Positions 16,085 through 26,044 of a DNA stretch of 29,607 nt are shown piece by piece (the first letter of the stretch is position 1; each line of letters opens with the position of its first letter). Made by a program: the position numbers and the translations under genes. The DNA lies in NCBI GenBank assembly GCA_002434335.1, contig DJJW01000066.1, positions 1-29,607 on the forward strand, written 5' to 3'. The DNA comes from Lachnoclostridium sp. UBA6558. GTDB lineage: Bacteria; Bacillota; Clostridia; Lachnospirales; Lachnospiraceae. Under the pieces are notes generated by a model, which saw only the letters and a program-made list of their open reading frames with translations, did not search any database and was not told the origin of the DNA.

Positions 16085-16150
16085 ATAAATCTGAATTTGT
16101 ATGCTTAGAAGAGATGGGACATGATACCATCATACTTGATATTATATTTG

Positions 16151-16187
16151 AGAACTGGGGTCATTGACATTGATTCCAGTTCTTTTT
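16151..16187 (+). terminator. Terminator after mcrC
   Basis: AGAACTGG at 16151-16158 pairs with CCAGTTCT at 16176-16183, extended by GTCA/TGA-type pairing inside, and is followed by TTTTT. It separates the McrBC operon from the kinase-PIN-ASCH operon. Confidence 0.75.
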
Positions 16188-16278
16188 GTAATATGACTTA
16201 TATATGGAAAATGATGGACATAAATGACATACAATGGTAGAATTAACTCGAAAAGAATAAATGCGAGAGGAAAAATGT

Positions 16279-16854
16279 ATGGGAACCATCTTTGTAGCCG
16301 GTATTTATGGAGTCGGTAAGAGTACGTTGTGTAATGAATTATCTAGTGAATTGAATATACCGGCATATTCAGCAGGAGATTTAATCAGTTCTGTAAATGG
16401 AGAAATATATGGCGCAAACAAATATGTGGAAGATAAGTTGAAAAATCAAGATGTATTAGCTTCTACCGTACAGAAGTTATTAACGATTCATCCTAAAATT
16501 ATCCTTGCAGGACATTTTTGCATTTTTGATAGAAATAATGAGGTGGATTATTTGCCCAATAGTGTTTATTCTGATTTAAGTATCGAATGTATACTTTTAT
16601 TAGAAGCAAATTTAGAGAAGGTTGTTAAAAATCTCTCATTGAGAGATGGTAAAAAATATAACAGAAATCATTTGTATTCATTAGCAAATGCAGAAAAAGC
16701 AGCATCAAAAGAGGTTGCTAAAATTTTAGGATGTAAATATATAATACACGATATGCGATTTGATGGTAATGATAAGTATAAAAGCATTTCAATGATTAAG
16801 GAGGACCGCCTCGATGAAAGTTCTATTGGACACAAATATAATAATACACCGTGA
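16279..16854 (+). CDS. P-loop kinase-like NTPase of the PIN-ASCH operon
   Basis: The 191-residue protein has an N-terminal Walker A, G8-IYGVGK-S15-T16. The layout is that of a small nucleoside/nucleotide-type kinase: an AYSAGDLI segment after the P loop, IILAGHFCIF as the Walker B-like strand, LLLEANLEKVVKNLSLRDGKKYNR as the lid, and a final CKYII strand. It may phosphorylate a nucleotide or RNA end. No substrate can be assigned. The ATG at 16279 is preferred because GAGAGGA lies upstream; an ATG at 16261 would have no signal. The last 41 bases overlap the PIN-GNAT gene, so the products are very likely made together. Confidence 0.75.
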   Translation: MGTIFVAGIYGVGKSTLCNELSSELNIPAYSAGDLISSVNGEIYGANKYVEDKLKNQDVLASTVQKLLTIHPKIILAGHFCIFDRNNEVDYLPNSVYSDLSIECILLLEANLEKVVKNLSLRDGKKYNRNHLYSLANAEKAASKEVAKILGCKYIIHDMRFDGNDKYKSISMIKEDRLDESSIGHKYNNTP

Positions 16855-18337
16855 GAATAAGCGTGTATCAAATTATAGTATTGGTCATCTTTATCGTTGG
16901 ATTGATAAATTGAAATATGATAAAGTGATTCATCCGTTTTCAATTTCTGAAATACAAAAATTTCGTGATCCAGAGACACAAGAGTCTATAGCAGTTAAAC
17001 TTGAATCCTATGATGTTATCAAAACGATTAAGCAACCTGATGATACTTTTTTATACAAAATCGGGATTCCAGAAAAATCAGACAATGATAGAATAGATAA
17101 CATTTTATTGTATGAACTTTATCTAGGTCGAGTGGATTTATTAATAACAGAAGATAGAAAACTTCGTAATAAAGCAGAAGCTATCGGATTAGGTGATCGT
17201 GCTTTTTCAATTAATGCATTTATAAGTAAAGTAACTTCTGAAAATCCTTCACTTGTAGAATATAAAATACTTGATGTGGAAAAAAGATATTTTGGAGAAA
17301 TAGATCTAGCAGATTCTTTTTTTGATAGTTTCAGAACATCATATGAAGGTTTTGATAATTGGTTTAATAAAAAGTGCGACGAAGAAGCATATATCTGTAA
17401 AAGTGATACAGGAAAAATTTTGGGTTTTCTCTATTTGAAAACAGAAGAACAGGGTGAAAATTATTCTGATATATATCCTCTCTTTTTACCAAAGCGTCGC
17501 TTGAAAGTGGGGACTTTTAAGGTTGAGTCAACAGGATTCAGATTAGGAGAGCGATTTATTAAAATAATCTTTGATAATGCTTTACAAAGAAATGTAGACG
17601 AAATATATGTTACACTTTTTGTTGATAAGGAAGAACTTAATGCTCTTAAAGAATTGCTTCTGCGATGGGGATTTAACTATCATGGAGTCAAACAAGGGAA
17701 GAGCAAAAATGAGCATGTATTAGTAAAGGTTATGAAACATTATGAATCAACATATTCTCCAAAGCAAAACTTCCCGAACATTCGTTATAATTGTCAAAAA
17801 TACATACTTCCAATCCTTCCGAAATATCATACTTCATTATTGCCGGATTCCATGTTAAATAATGAAAGTAAGATTAATTTCATGGGACGTGATCCACACA
17901 AATATGCTTTACAAAAGGTGTACATCTCTTGGGCTCAACTTAACGGAGCACAACCAGGGGATCTTATTCTTTTCTATAGAATGGGTGAGGAAGGACGGAG
18001 CAAAAAATATACATCTGTTATATCTACTCTTGCAGTAGTTGATGAAATTGTTAGTGATATTCACTCGGAAAGGGAATTGTTACAAATATGTCAGAATAGA
18101 AGTGTTTTTAAAGCTGAGGAACTAAAGCGTTTTTGGGTCGGATATAGAAACAATATCAAAGTTTTGAAATTTGTCTATGTTAAAAGCTTGACAAAAAGAT
18201 TAAATTTGGAATATTTATGGATGAAGGGGATTGTTGCTCCTCAAGGAGGACCAAGACCATTTCATAAAATAACAGATAATCAGTTTAATGAAATCATACA
18301 TGATTCAATGACTGACATTAAGTACATAGATTGTTGA
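16814..18337 (+). CDS. PIN-GNAT-EVE/PUA fusion protein
   Basis: The 507-residue protein has three apparent domains. The first, residues 1-135, is a PIN nuclease with MKVLLDTNIII and acidic residues D6, E46, D95 and D114 (ITEDRKL) spaced as in RNA-cutting PIN toxins. The second, about 150-310, is GNAT acetyltransferase-like, with the CoA-loop-type GFRLGER at 241-247 and the downstream GFNYHGVKQGKS. The third, about 365-500, is an EVE/PUA-like domain (ISWAQLNGAQPGDLILFYRMG). The start follows a perfect AAGGAGG, inside the end of the kinase gene. An RNase, an acetyltransferase and a modified-base reader in one chain suggest a toxin or RNA-modification effector. The domain calls are by pattern and need profile search. 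Confidence 0.8.
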   Translation: MKVLLDTNIIIHRENKRVSNYSIGHLYRWIDKLKYDKVIHPFSISEIQKFRDPETQESIAVKLESYDVIKTIKQPDDTFLYKIGIPEKSDNDRIDNILLYELYLGRVDLLITEDRKLRNKAEAIGLGDRAFSINAFISKVTSENPSLVEYKILDVEKRYFGEIDLADSFFDSFRTSYEGFDNWFNKKCDEEAYICKSDTGKILGFLYLKTEEQGENYSDIYPLFLPKRRLKVGTFKVESTGFRLGERFIKIIFDNALQRNVDEIYVTLFVDKEELNALKELLLRWGFNYHGVKQGKSKNEHVLVKVMKHYESTYSPKQNFPNIRYNCQKYILPILPKYHTSLLPDSMLNNESKINFMGRDPHKYALQKVYISWAQLNGAQPGDLILFYRMGEEGRSKKYTSVISTLAVVDEIVSDIHSERELLQICQNRSVFKAEELKRFWVGYRNNIKVLKFVYVKSLTKRLNLEYLWMKGIVAPQGGPRPFHKITDNQFNEIIHDSMTDIKYIDC

Positions 18338-18347
18338 GGATATTATT

Positions 18348-18737
18348 TTGAAAGACATTATTTTATCAATAAAGCCAGAATATGTTCAAAAGATCATTGA
18401 AGGAACAAAAAAATATGAGTATAGAAGAAGGATTGCTAAAGAAAATATTAGATATATTTATATTTATAGTACATATCCCATTATGAAAGTAGTAGCAAAA
18501 GTAGAAGTTGTAGGAGTACTATCTGCATCACCCTCGTCTCTATGGGAGAAAACAAAATCTATGTCAGGAATAAGTAGGGTAAAATACAGAGAATACTTTA
18601 AGGGGTGCAAGATTGCATACGCATACGAATTGAAAAAGGTATTTGTTTTTGATGAACCCAAAGAACTTATTGAGTATAATATAACTTTTGCTCCTCAATC
18701 GTTCTTGTATTTAAGTGAAGAGCAAGACACTTTATGA
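18348..18737 (+). CDS. ASCH-domain protein
   Basis: The 129-residue protein opens ILSIKPEYVQKIIEGTKKYEYRRR, the signature of the ASCH (ASC-1 homology, PUA-related) superfamily, COG4933-like. ASCH proteins bind RNA, and one (YqfB) hydrolyses N4-acetylcytidine. It starts with TTG at 18348, with GAGG of the upstream stop region (18336-18339) as ribosome binding site, ten bases after the PIN gene stop. It completes a three-gene operon and is followed by a strong terminator. A plausible role is an antidote, RNA-modification reader or processing partner for the PIN-GNAT protein; that is inference. Confidence 0.82.
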   Translation: MKDIILSIKPEYVQKIIEGTKKYEYRRRIAKENIRYIYIYSTYPIMKVVAKVEVVGVLSASPSSLWEKTKSMSGISRVKYREYFKGCKIAYAYELKKVFVFDEPKELIEYNITFAPQSFLYLSEEQDTL

Positions 18738-18777
18738 CAAACAAGAGTATTTTAAGCTTTAATATAAACTTTAAGAT

Positions 18778-18821
18778 AAATCAAGTATAATACCTATGAT
18801 ATGTATTATACTTGATTTTTT
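18778..18821 (+). terminator. Terminator after the ASCH gene
   Basis: A perfect 16-bp stem (AAATCAAGTATAATAC at 18778-18793 with 18803-18818) and a 9-base loop are followed by six T. It is also palindromic enough to work on the reverse strand. Confidence 0.88.
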
Positions 18822-18850
18822 AAATCTTGGACACAGTATGGAAAAGTGTA

Positions 18851-18859
18851 TGATATAAT
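18851..18859 (+). promoter_or_regulatory. Extended -10 promoter candidate for the methylase operon
   Basis: TG-A-TATAAT at 18851-18859 is an extended -10 element. The nearest -35-like string, TTGGAC at 18827-18832, is 21 bases away, so recognition would lean on the extended -10. It lies 145 bases upstream of the first methyltransferase gene; no gene occupies 18822-19003. Confidence 0.4.
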
Positions 18860-19003
18860 TGAATTAAGTATTTGACAAGCATAATGAACAATGAAAAGGA
18901 TAAATACCATTAGATAAAACACGCTAATTATGATAAAATTGATTTGAATTATGCTATAAAAATAAGCAAGCATTAAAATTATGATTGATTTGAGGAGTGG
19001 AAA

Positions 19004-20791
19004 ATGAGTAGCGTTACTAAATTTGAGAATCTTTATAAAAAGGATATTCCTTCAACAAGAACAGGGATATTTTATAATCTATTTTCCTATCCAACAAAAA
19101 TATCCCCGGAAGTTATTTCGCTTTATATAGCTACACATACAGAGGTAGGGGATACTGTTCTTGATGTATTTGGAGGAAGCGGAACAACTGCATTAGCCGC
19201 AAAACTCTGTGAAAAACCAACTGATAAAGTATTAGAGTTGGAAAAGCAATTCAATGTTAAAGCTAAATGGGGAAGTCGCAAAGTAATTATTTATGAAATT
19301 GGAAAATATGGTTCGTTTGCAACACAAGTTGTTTGTAATCCTCCAGATAGTACCGAATTTAAGAAAGCATTTAATGATTATTTTAAGAAAGCATATATGC
19401 AATTGGCATGGCTTTATAAAGTTAAGGATGATAACGGAAACACAGGTGAAATTAGGCATATTGTATGGAGTGATGTTATTAAATGCACCAATTTTAAAAA
19501 TGAAGTTAACTATTATGATGTAGCAGTAAAATATGAACCATTAAAGATCGAGAAATCAGGTAAATGTCCTATTTGCGGTAACGAAATGTCTTTTGATAAT
19601 TACGAATATGTAGTGGAGAGCGTTTATGATCCTTTGCTAAATAAAAAGGTTGATAGAAAAAAAAGAGTACCAGTTAAAGTGTACGGGGAATCAAAAGGAC
19701 AGAAATGGACTCGACTAGCTAATGAAGATGATCGAAGAATAATTGATGAGTGCGAAAATCTCTCGTACCTGCATGAGGATATCCCCAAAGATATTGAATG
19801 GGGCGATTTATATAGATCAGGATATCATAAAGGGATAACACACCTTCATCATTTTTATACTAGGCGTAATTATCATGTTATGTCTTTTTTATGGTCTCTA
19901 ACAAATCAATACCCGAATGATATTGCCAATGCTTTAAAACTATTACTATTATCATATAATGCTTCTCATTCAACATTAATGACGAGAGTTGTTGCAAAAA
20001 AGGATTCGAAAGACTTTGTTTTAACCGGTGCTCAATCAGGAGTTTTATATATTAGTAGCCTCCCAGTAGAGAAAAATATTTTGAAAGGTATAAAGCGAAA
20101 AGTCAAAAATTTTATTGAAGCTTTTGATTATGTGAATAAATGCAAAGGGATAACAGAAGTTGTTAATGCTAGCAGCACAGAATTGGTAATGTCTAATTCT
20201 TCGGTAGATTATGTCTTTACTGATCCTCCGTTTGGCGACTATATACCATATGCAGAAGTAAACCAAATAAATGAATTATGGCTTAATGAAACTACAGATA
20301 GAAGTAAAGAGGTAATAATAAGTCAATCGCAAAATAAAGGTTTAGATAAATATGAAAATATGATGTATCAAGTGTTTTCCGAAATAAATAGAGTATTAAA
20401 ACCTAAGGGTATGGCAACGGTTGTTTTTCATTCATCTAAAGCAAAAGTATGGGAGGCAATGTGTAATGTAATAAATAATTCAAAGTTTCATATTGCTCAA
20501 GCATCGGTGCTAAATAAAGTACAAGGAAGTTTCAAGCAGGTTGTTGATAGTGATTCTGTACAGGGAGATCCTATGATGCTCCTTACAAAGGATATGATGT
20601 CAGTATCAAATGATGCCAAAGGAAATGTATTATTACAAATAGCTGAAGAGAGTATAATAAAAGGGGATTTAGATGAAAAACTAATATATTCTCGTTATCT
20701 TTCAGAATGTTTGAAAACAGGAGAAAAAATAACCATAGATGCTAAAGAGGCATATAAATATATACGACAGAGGATTGGTGTTGTTTCATGA
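19004..20791 (+). CDS. DNA methyltransferase (DxFGGSG / DPPF, COG1743-like)
   Basis: The 595-residue protein has an AdoMet-binding motif DVFGGSGTTALAA (residues 54-66) and a late catalytic motif D407-PPF-G (VFTDPPFGDYIPYAE). This order, cofactor motif first and catalytic motif about 350 residues later, resembles the DUF1156/COG1743 amino-methyltransferases. A single CPIC pair (C188, C191) sits in the middle and could be half a zinc site. It probably methylates adenine or cytosine amino groups in DNA. The start follows GAGGAG at 18992-18997. It overlaps the next methyltransferase by four bases (ATGA), so they are co-translated. Confidence 0.85.
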   Translation: MSSVTKFENLYKKDIPSTRTGIFYNLFSYPTKISPEVISLYIATHTEVGDTVLDVFGGSGTTALAAKLCEKPTDKVLELEKQFNVKAKWGSRKVIIYEIGKYGSFATQVVCNPPDSTEFKKAFNDYFKKAYMQLAWLYKVKDDNGNTGEIRHIVWSDVIKCTNFKNEVNYYDVAVKYEPLKIEKSGKCPICGNEMSFDNYEYVVESVYDPLLNKKVDRKKRVPVKVYGESKGQKWTRLANEDDRRIIDECENLSYLHEDIPKDIEWGDLYRSGYHKGITHLHHFYTRRNYHVMSFLWSLTNQYPNDIANALKLLLLSYNASHSTLMTRVVAKKDSKDFVLTGAQSGVLYISSLPVEKNILKGIKRKVKNFIEAFDYVNKCKGITEVVNASSTELVMSNSSVDYVFTDPPFGDYIPYAEVNQINELWLNETTDRSKEVIISQSQNKGLDKYENMMYQVFSEINRVLKPKGMATVVFHSSKAKVWEAMCNVINNSKFHIAQASVLNKVQGSFKQVVDSDSVQGDPMMLLTKDMMSVSNDAKGNVLLQIAEESIIKGDLDEKLIYSRYLSECLKTGEKITIDAKEAYKYIRQRIGVVS

Positions 20792-22689
20792 TTTCTATAA
20801 CAGATAAAAAGCGTAAATACTTAGGGCAATATTTTACGAATATTGAGATATCTAAGTACATTATCGATAAATGTAATATACCTAACATGGAAATGGTTAA
20901 GATAATTGATCCAATGTGTGGTAGCGGTAATATGCTTAGAGCGGCTGCTAAAAAAGGTGCCAAGAATAAAAATGTTTATGGAATAGAAATTGATAAAGAG
21001 ATAATTGAAAAAAATCCGGATATAGCTGGAGATTTTAGCATAATTAATGGAGATGCTTTTGATCTAAAAACATATGAAAATATTGGTTATGAGGGATGGG
21101 ACTTAGTCATTACAAACCCTCCCTATGTAAGATACCAGACTACTTCAAATACTAAAGAAAGCTATGAGCTTGAGCCAGAAGTAATCCGTAAGAATTTATA
21201 TGATATCACAGTAAATATGACACATATCACAAGTGAAGAAAAGGACTTGTATAAGAAAGTAATTAAAGAATATTCGGGCTTATCTGATTTAGCTGTTCCT
21301 GCCTGGATATTATGTATGGCAATGACTAAAGTTAATGGTAGATTTGCAATTATCTTACCTGATTCTTGGATTAATCGTGAATATGCAGTAAAGGTGATAT
21401 ATTCATTTATTAAAATATTTAAGATTCAGTATATATTAGAAGACATTGATTGCTCTTTATTCAATAATGCCCAAGTAAAAACCAATATTATTATAGCGAC
21501 TAAGAGAGAAAAGATAATTGATATAAACGATATTTATAATGAAGTATATGAAATAGGCAAGATTAAAGCTGAACACGGATTAGAGGATACAATGTTTGAT
21601 ACTTCAAGTATGAAACCATTAATTGGTATACTTGAAAGAAATTCTGGGCAATTAAAAACTTTTACCGATTGTAGCTTTTTCAGTAATAAGTTGAACTCAG
21701 GTGTAGAAGGACTTCTTGAGAGAATCGGTATTGACAGCAAAGTTAAAAAAATTGTAGGTTTATCGAAATATGGTATTAATGTAGGACAAGGATTGCGTAC
21801 AGGAGCAAACAAATTTTTTTATTTGGAATGCATACAAGATTTAGGCAATCTTGAATTATTACAAGCTGATAAAGTTTGGAATATGGAACCTTTTATGTTA
21901 CCAAAAACTTACTTGTATAAAACAATTAAAAATCAAAATGATTTACCAGATGGATATAAAATCGAGGGTAAGAAAATTAATAATAGGCTATTATACATTA
22001 AGAATGTTGTTACCACTAATGATTGGGCGGCTTGTAATGATTTATGTAAAATAAAATATGAGTTAATGACCCCTGAGTTAAACCAATATGTATTAAAAGC
22101 AGAAAATACGCCAATAAATATCGAGGGAAAATTAAAATTTGTATATGATTTATCTGCGGTAAAAACGAATGTTAGCACCAAAAATGAAATGAAAAGATTT
22201 TGGTATATGATACCATCTCTACAAGATAGACATAAACCATTATTGTGTGTACCTCGAATAAATTATAAAGAAGTAATGTTTTATAAATGTGATGAGGGGC
22301 TAATTGTTGATGCAAATTTTTCTACGATATGGATAGATGATAGAAATTTAATAAATAATTATGCAATTTTTTCTGTTTTTAATTCCATATGGATAAGAGC
22401 TCAACTGGAAAGTATAGCTACAGTTATGGGTGGAGGTGCACTAAAGGTAGAAGCTACCCATATAAAAAAATTAGTTCTTCCGGATCTGGATAAATCAGAG
22501 TTAGAATTATTAAATAATTTAGGGCACCAGCTAGAGATTTCTTCGCAAAATAATATTCCAAATATATTAAAAAAGATTGACAAATTAGTAATTGATAATT
22601 TATTTGGAAACGTTTTATTTGAAAATATTTATCAATACTTAAATAATTACGTTGAATTGAAAAAACGAGAAAGGGATAGGCGGAGTTAA
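20788..22689 (+). CDS. N6-adenine DNA methyltransferase with C-terminal recognition-type domain
   Basis: The 633-residue gamma-class methylase shows motif X GQYFT (13-17), motif I DPMCGSGNM (41-49), acidic GIEID (65-69) and the catalytic NPPY (110-113). The C-terminal half (about 290-600) contains GINVGQGLRTGANKFFYL and an ending like TaqI-type specificity domains, so it should choose its own target site. It is expected to act as the protective methylase of the cluster. It overlaps the previous gene by four bases and abuts the next, so the three are one operon. All motifs look intact. Confidence 0.88.
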   Translation: MISITDKKRKYLGQYFTNIEISKYIIDKCNIPNMEMVKIIDPMCGSGNMLRAAAKKGAKNKNVYGIEIDKEIIEKNPDIAGDFSIINGDAFDLKTYENIGYEGWDLVITNPPYVRYQTTSNTKESYELEPEVIRKNLYDITVNMTHITSEEKDLYKKVIKEYSGLSDLAVPAWILCMAMTKVNGRFAIILPDSWINREYAVKVIYSFIKIFKIQYILEDIDCSLFNNAQVKTNIIIATKREKIIDINDIYNEVYEIGKIKAEHGLEDTMFDTSSMKPLIGILERNSGQLKTFTDCSFFSNKLNSGVEGLLERIGIDSKVKKIVGLSKYGINVGQGLRTGANKFFYLECIQDLGNLELLQADKVWNMEPFMLPKTYLYKTIKNQNDLPDGYKIEGKKINNRLLYIKNVVTTNDWAACNDLCKIKYELMTPELNQYVLKAENTPINIEGKLKFVYDLSAVKTNVSTKNEMKRFWYMIPSLQDRHKPLLCVPRINYKEVMFYKCDEGLIVDANFSTIWIDDRNLINNYAIFSVFNSIWIRAQLESIATVMGGGALKVEATHIKKLVLPDLDKSELELLNNLGHQLEISSQNNIPNILKKIDKLVIDNLFGNVLFENIYQYLNNYVELKKRERDRRS

Positions 22690-25600
22690 ATGAGAGCAAC
22701 AGTAAATATGGAAAAGATGCGTCAGTATGCTATTTCAGCTATTCAACTAAGGAATGAAGGAAAGTTAGAAGATGTATTGAGGCATAATTTATCAATGTGG
22801 ATGCCTCAAGTATTTACTGATATTCCACAATGGATACAGGAACATGTCTATGGAACTGAAGAGAAGGTGCATTTTGTATCAGAAAGTGGAAGTAATAGGG
22901 GGTTTATTGATTCATTAGTAGGCAAGACTGCTATTGAATATGAAAAGAATTTAACTATAAAATCCACTTTTGAGCATGGATATAATCAGGTAAAAGATTA
23001 TTGTGCTGGAATTTTGAATAAGGGGATATTAGCAGAAGATATTATTGGTGTATTATCGGACACAGTTCATTGGTATTCATATAGTATAGAAATAATTTCA
23101 GAACCAAATCCTTCTGGATTATATGGACGAAATAATTTATCACTAAATGAAATTGAAGCCATCTTTCTAGATCAAGATACAGATATTAGTATAATCCGTT
23201 TAGTAGATTTTTTACAGAAGTACTTAGGAAGAACTGGAGCACGCCAACTCAGTGCGAAGAGATTGTCACGCGATATGGGCCTTAATAGTGAATTTTGCAA
23301 TAGTTATATTAATATAATAAATGAGGTCATTAATAAAGCATTTACAGAAAAGCCGCATTATGCTGACTTAATTAAAAATTTATGGATTAATTTTATATCA
23401 TATATTGGAGGAAACAATAGTGGCTTTGCTAATGCTAGTTATGTAAATGAATTTTACATTATTTCGTTGGCGAAGTTTTTATGCGCAAATATTATTGAGG
23501 AAAAAGGGTTATTAAGTAATGACAAACAGTTGTTATCAATATTAGATGGAACATATTTCAAAAATAAAGGATATGCAAATCTCGTTGAGTATGACTATTT
23601 TGGTTGGATTAATCATACTCCGTATGCGCAGGATTTAATTCCTGTTCTTCGTAAAATTCAAGAAGATTTATTGGTGTATGATTATAAATATATAAGCACG
23701 GAAGATTTGTTTGGATCATTAGTTGCTCAGCTTTCGCAAAGAGAACAAAGAATACTACTTGGACAAGAAGAAACCCCTCAATGGCTTGCTTCTAAGATGG
23801 TGGAACGAGCTTTGGAATTACTACCAGAGGGGACATTTCCTCGTTTTATAGATATGTGCTGTGGTTCAGGGGTTTTTATCGTTGAAACATTAAAACAAAC
23901 TCAAAAAAAATATCATATATCAGAAGATAATAGAGAAAAGGGCATTCAAGTATTACATGAGGCTATATTAGGGTTCGATATTGATCCGTTAGCAGTTATG
24001 TTATCCCGTGTAAACTGGGTTATAATCATGAAAAAATATGTACCATATACATCTAGTGAATTAATTATTCCTATTTTTCACGCTGATTCATTATTTATTA
24101 AAACACCGATAGCAGAAAACATAGGATCAGACTATCAAACACAATTACATAAAATGAATTTTGGTGGTAAAACTATACTACTTCCGGGATTTTTACTTAA
24201 TCAACACAATAGAAGGTTATTTGATTATTTTATGCAAAGTTGTTATGGAATGGCTGAAGCCCGTGCTAATAATGATAAAAGTTCCTTGGCAGAATTATAT
24301 ATCGATCCTTTGATTAATAGTATTATGAAAGAAATTTCTTATGATCTTAATCCAGAACAAATCGAAGAGCTTAAAAACTTTGGAGTTGAATTAACTACAA
24401 TTTTAGAAAAATTGCAACGAAATGGCTTAAATGGAATTTGGCCTTTTATTTTGAGCAATACCTATAGACCAGCATTAGTATCCAGGCAGTTCAATGGAAT
24501 TGTGTCTAATCCACCTTGGTTAGCTATGAGTAAGCTTAAGGATAATCCTTATAAGAACGAATTGAATGTGAGAGCAGAGAAGCTAGGTATTAAGCCTTAC
24601 GGGTCATCACATCTTCATGTTGAACTAGCGACAATATTTCTAATGCAGTCAATCGAGCATTATCTTGGTGAGGATGCTTTTTTTGCATGCATTATTCCTG
24701 AGAGTATATTGAAGGGATACCATCACGAACCTTTCAGAAAGTTACAATATAATATTGATAATAGAAAGCTTGATCTGAATATCGATGAAATTTGGGAAAT
24801 AGACGAGAATACTTTTAAAAACAAAGCTATAGTTCTATTAGGAAATAATAAGAGAGTTTCTGAAGTAAAGGATACTTTTGCAGGGAGGATAGTTTCAGAA
24901 ATGAACTCACAAGTTTGTTCGTTTAAAACAATCCACCAGGGTAAAAGAAGTGCATGGACGAGTAATATGGAAGCTATGGATGTTTCTGAAGTAATTGAAC
25001 CGATTCACTTCACACAAGGGGCTGATATAATGCCAAGAACAGTAACTTTTTATCATGCAGTGCTTCAACCAAACGGAAGATGGTCATTGAGTTCTATTAG
25101 GAAAAATAATGATAATAAATCATATTTATTAGAAAATGCTCATAATAACTTATCATTTACTATGGATATTACTAATATTCATGATAATTTTATGTATAAA
25201 TGTTACATGTCGCATCACTTAACTCCATTCCATTTAAGTGACCCAGAGGATGTTTTTATACCATTAATTAAATCAGATAAGGAGTGGTTGAAACCTTCTA
25301 TAGAACAGATTGTTTCAATGGGAGCTAATACAAATAATGCTATTAACTTAATACTCAATGAAGTTCAATTATCTCTCAATAAGTATAGAAATAAATTAAA
25401 CTACCGAAGAAAGCTTGAACATCAGTTTTTTACGAAAAATTCATTTTTAGTAGTAACCGGAGCGGGTGGAAGTTACCCTTGTGCTGCTTTTTCTCCATTA
25501 AATGATAATAAAATGGTTGATAGAATAATTATCGATCAGACATTGTACTGGGATGTTGTAACAAGCGAGGAAGAGGCATTATATGTAGTTGGATTGTTAA

Positions 25601-25905
25601 ATAGTAAGGCATTAGCATGTGCAATATCTGAATTTCAACCAGAGGGTTTACAGGGAAAAAGACATATACATACATTGCCATTCGATATTACGCCAAAGTT
25701 TGACATAGAAAATGAATTACACATTGAAGTGGTTAATAGAACACGTGAATTAATTACACAGATTAATAATCAACCATTAATTTATAACTATTATAATCCC
25801 AATAATGGTATTTTACGATCAAGGAGAACTAGTATAAGAAATGTGATCAATAGCCTTCCCGCTTATAATTTATATGAGCAGGCATGCAGTTCTGTCTACT
25901 CTTGA
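22690..25905 (+). CDS. Large type IIG-like restriction-modification protein
   Basis: The 1071-residue protein resembles Eco57I-type fusions. Residues about 70-110 have a nuclease-like core with D74 (FIDSLVGKTAIEYEKN) and E83-Y-E85-K86. This is a variant of the PD-(D/E)xK spacing in which the exact ExK is not met. The methylase part has motif I D388-MCCGSGVF, GFDIDPLAV and the catalytic N607-PPW (IVSNPPWLAMSK). The end (about 900-1060) resembles a target recognition domain. If the N-terminal domain is active, it cuts and methylates in one chain. It starts directly after the preceding stop, with GGCGGAG as a weak ribosome binding site. It also recalls the large DNA methylase proteins of some multi-gene defence systems. 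Confidence 0.83.
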   Translation: MRATVNMEKMRQYAISAIQLRNEGKLEDVLRHNLSMWMPQVFTDIPQWIQEHVYGTEEKVHFVSESGSNRGFIDSLVGKTAIEYEKNLTIKSTFEHGYNQVKDYCAGILNKGILAEDIIGVLSDTVHWYSYSIEIISEPNPSGLYGRNNLSLNEIEAIFLDQDTDISIIRLVDFLQKYLGRTGARQLSAKRLSRDMGLNSEFCNSYINIINEVINKAFTEKPHYADLIKNLWINFISYIGGNNSGFANASYVNEFYIISLAKFLCANIIEEKGLLSNDKQLLSILDGTYFKNKGYANLVEYDYFGWINHTPYAQDLIPVLRKIQEDLLVYDYKYISTEDLFGSLVAQLSQREQRILLGQEETPQWLASKMVERALELLPEGTFPRFIDMCCGSGVFIVETLKQTQKKYHISEDNREKGIQVLHEAILGFDIDPLAVMLSRVNWVIIMKKYVPYTSSELIIPIFHADSLFIKTPIAENIGSDYQTQLHKMNFGGKTILLPGFLLNQHNRRLFDYFMQSCYGMAEARANNDKSSLAELYIDPLINSIMKEISYDLNPEQIEELKNFGVELTTILEKLQRNGLNGIWPFILSNTYRPALVSRQFNGIVSNPPWLAMSKLKDNPYKNELNVRAEKLGIKPYGSSHLHVELATIFLMQSIEHYLGEDAFFACIIPESILKGYHHEPFRKLQYNIDNRKLDLNIDEIWEIDENTFKNKAIVLLGNNKRVSEVKDTFAGRIVSEMNSQVCSFKTIHQGKRSAWTSNMEAMDVSEVIEPIHFTQGADIMPRTVTFYHAVLQPNGRWSLSSIRKNNDNKSYLLENAHNNLSFTMDITNIHDNFMYKCYMSHHLTPFHLSDPEDVFIPLIKSDKEWLKPSIEQIVSMGANTNNAINLILNEVQLSLNKYRNKLNYRRKLEHQFFTKNSFLVVTGAGGSYPCAAFSPLNDNKMVDRIIIDQTLYWDVVTSEEEALYVVGLLNSKALACAISEFQPEGLQGKRHIHTLPFDITPKFDIENELHIEVVNRTRELITQINNQPLIYNYYNPNNGILRSRRTSIRNVINSLPAYNLYEQACSSVYS

Positions 25906-26044
25906 TTGATTAAAATAATGGGACAAATTATAGTAACCCAGTAACTTCAGCGTAAAAAACAATACTTATTTGTAATAATAGGAACTAATTAACATTTGTA
26001 AATGTAAGTTCTATAAAATTAAAGTGTTTGAGATTGGAAGGTAC

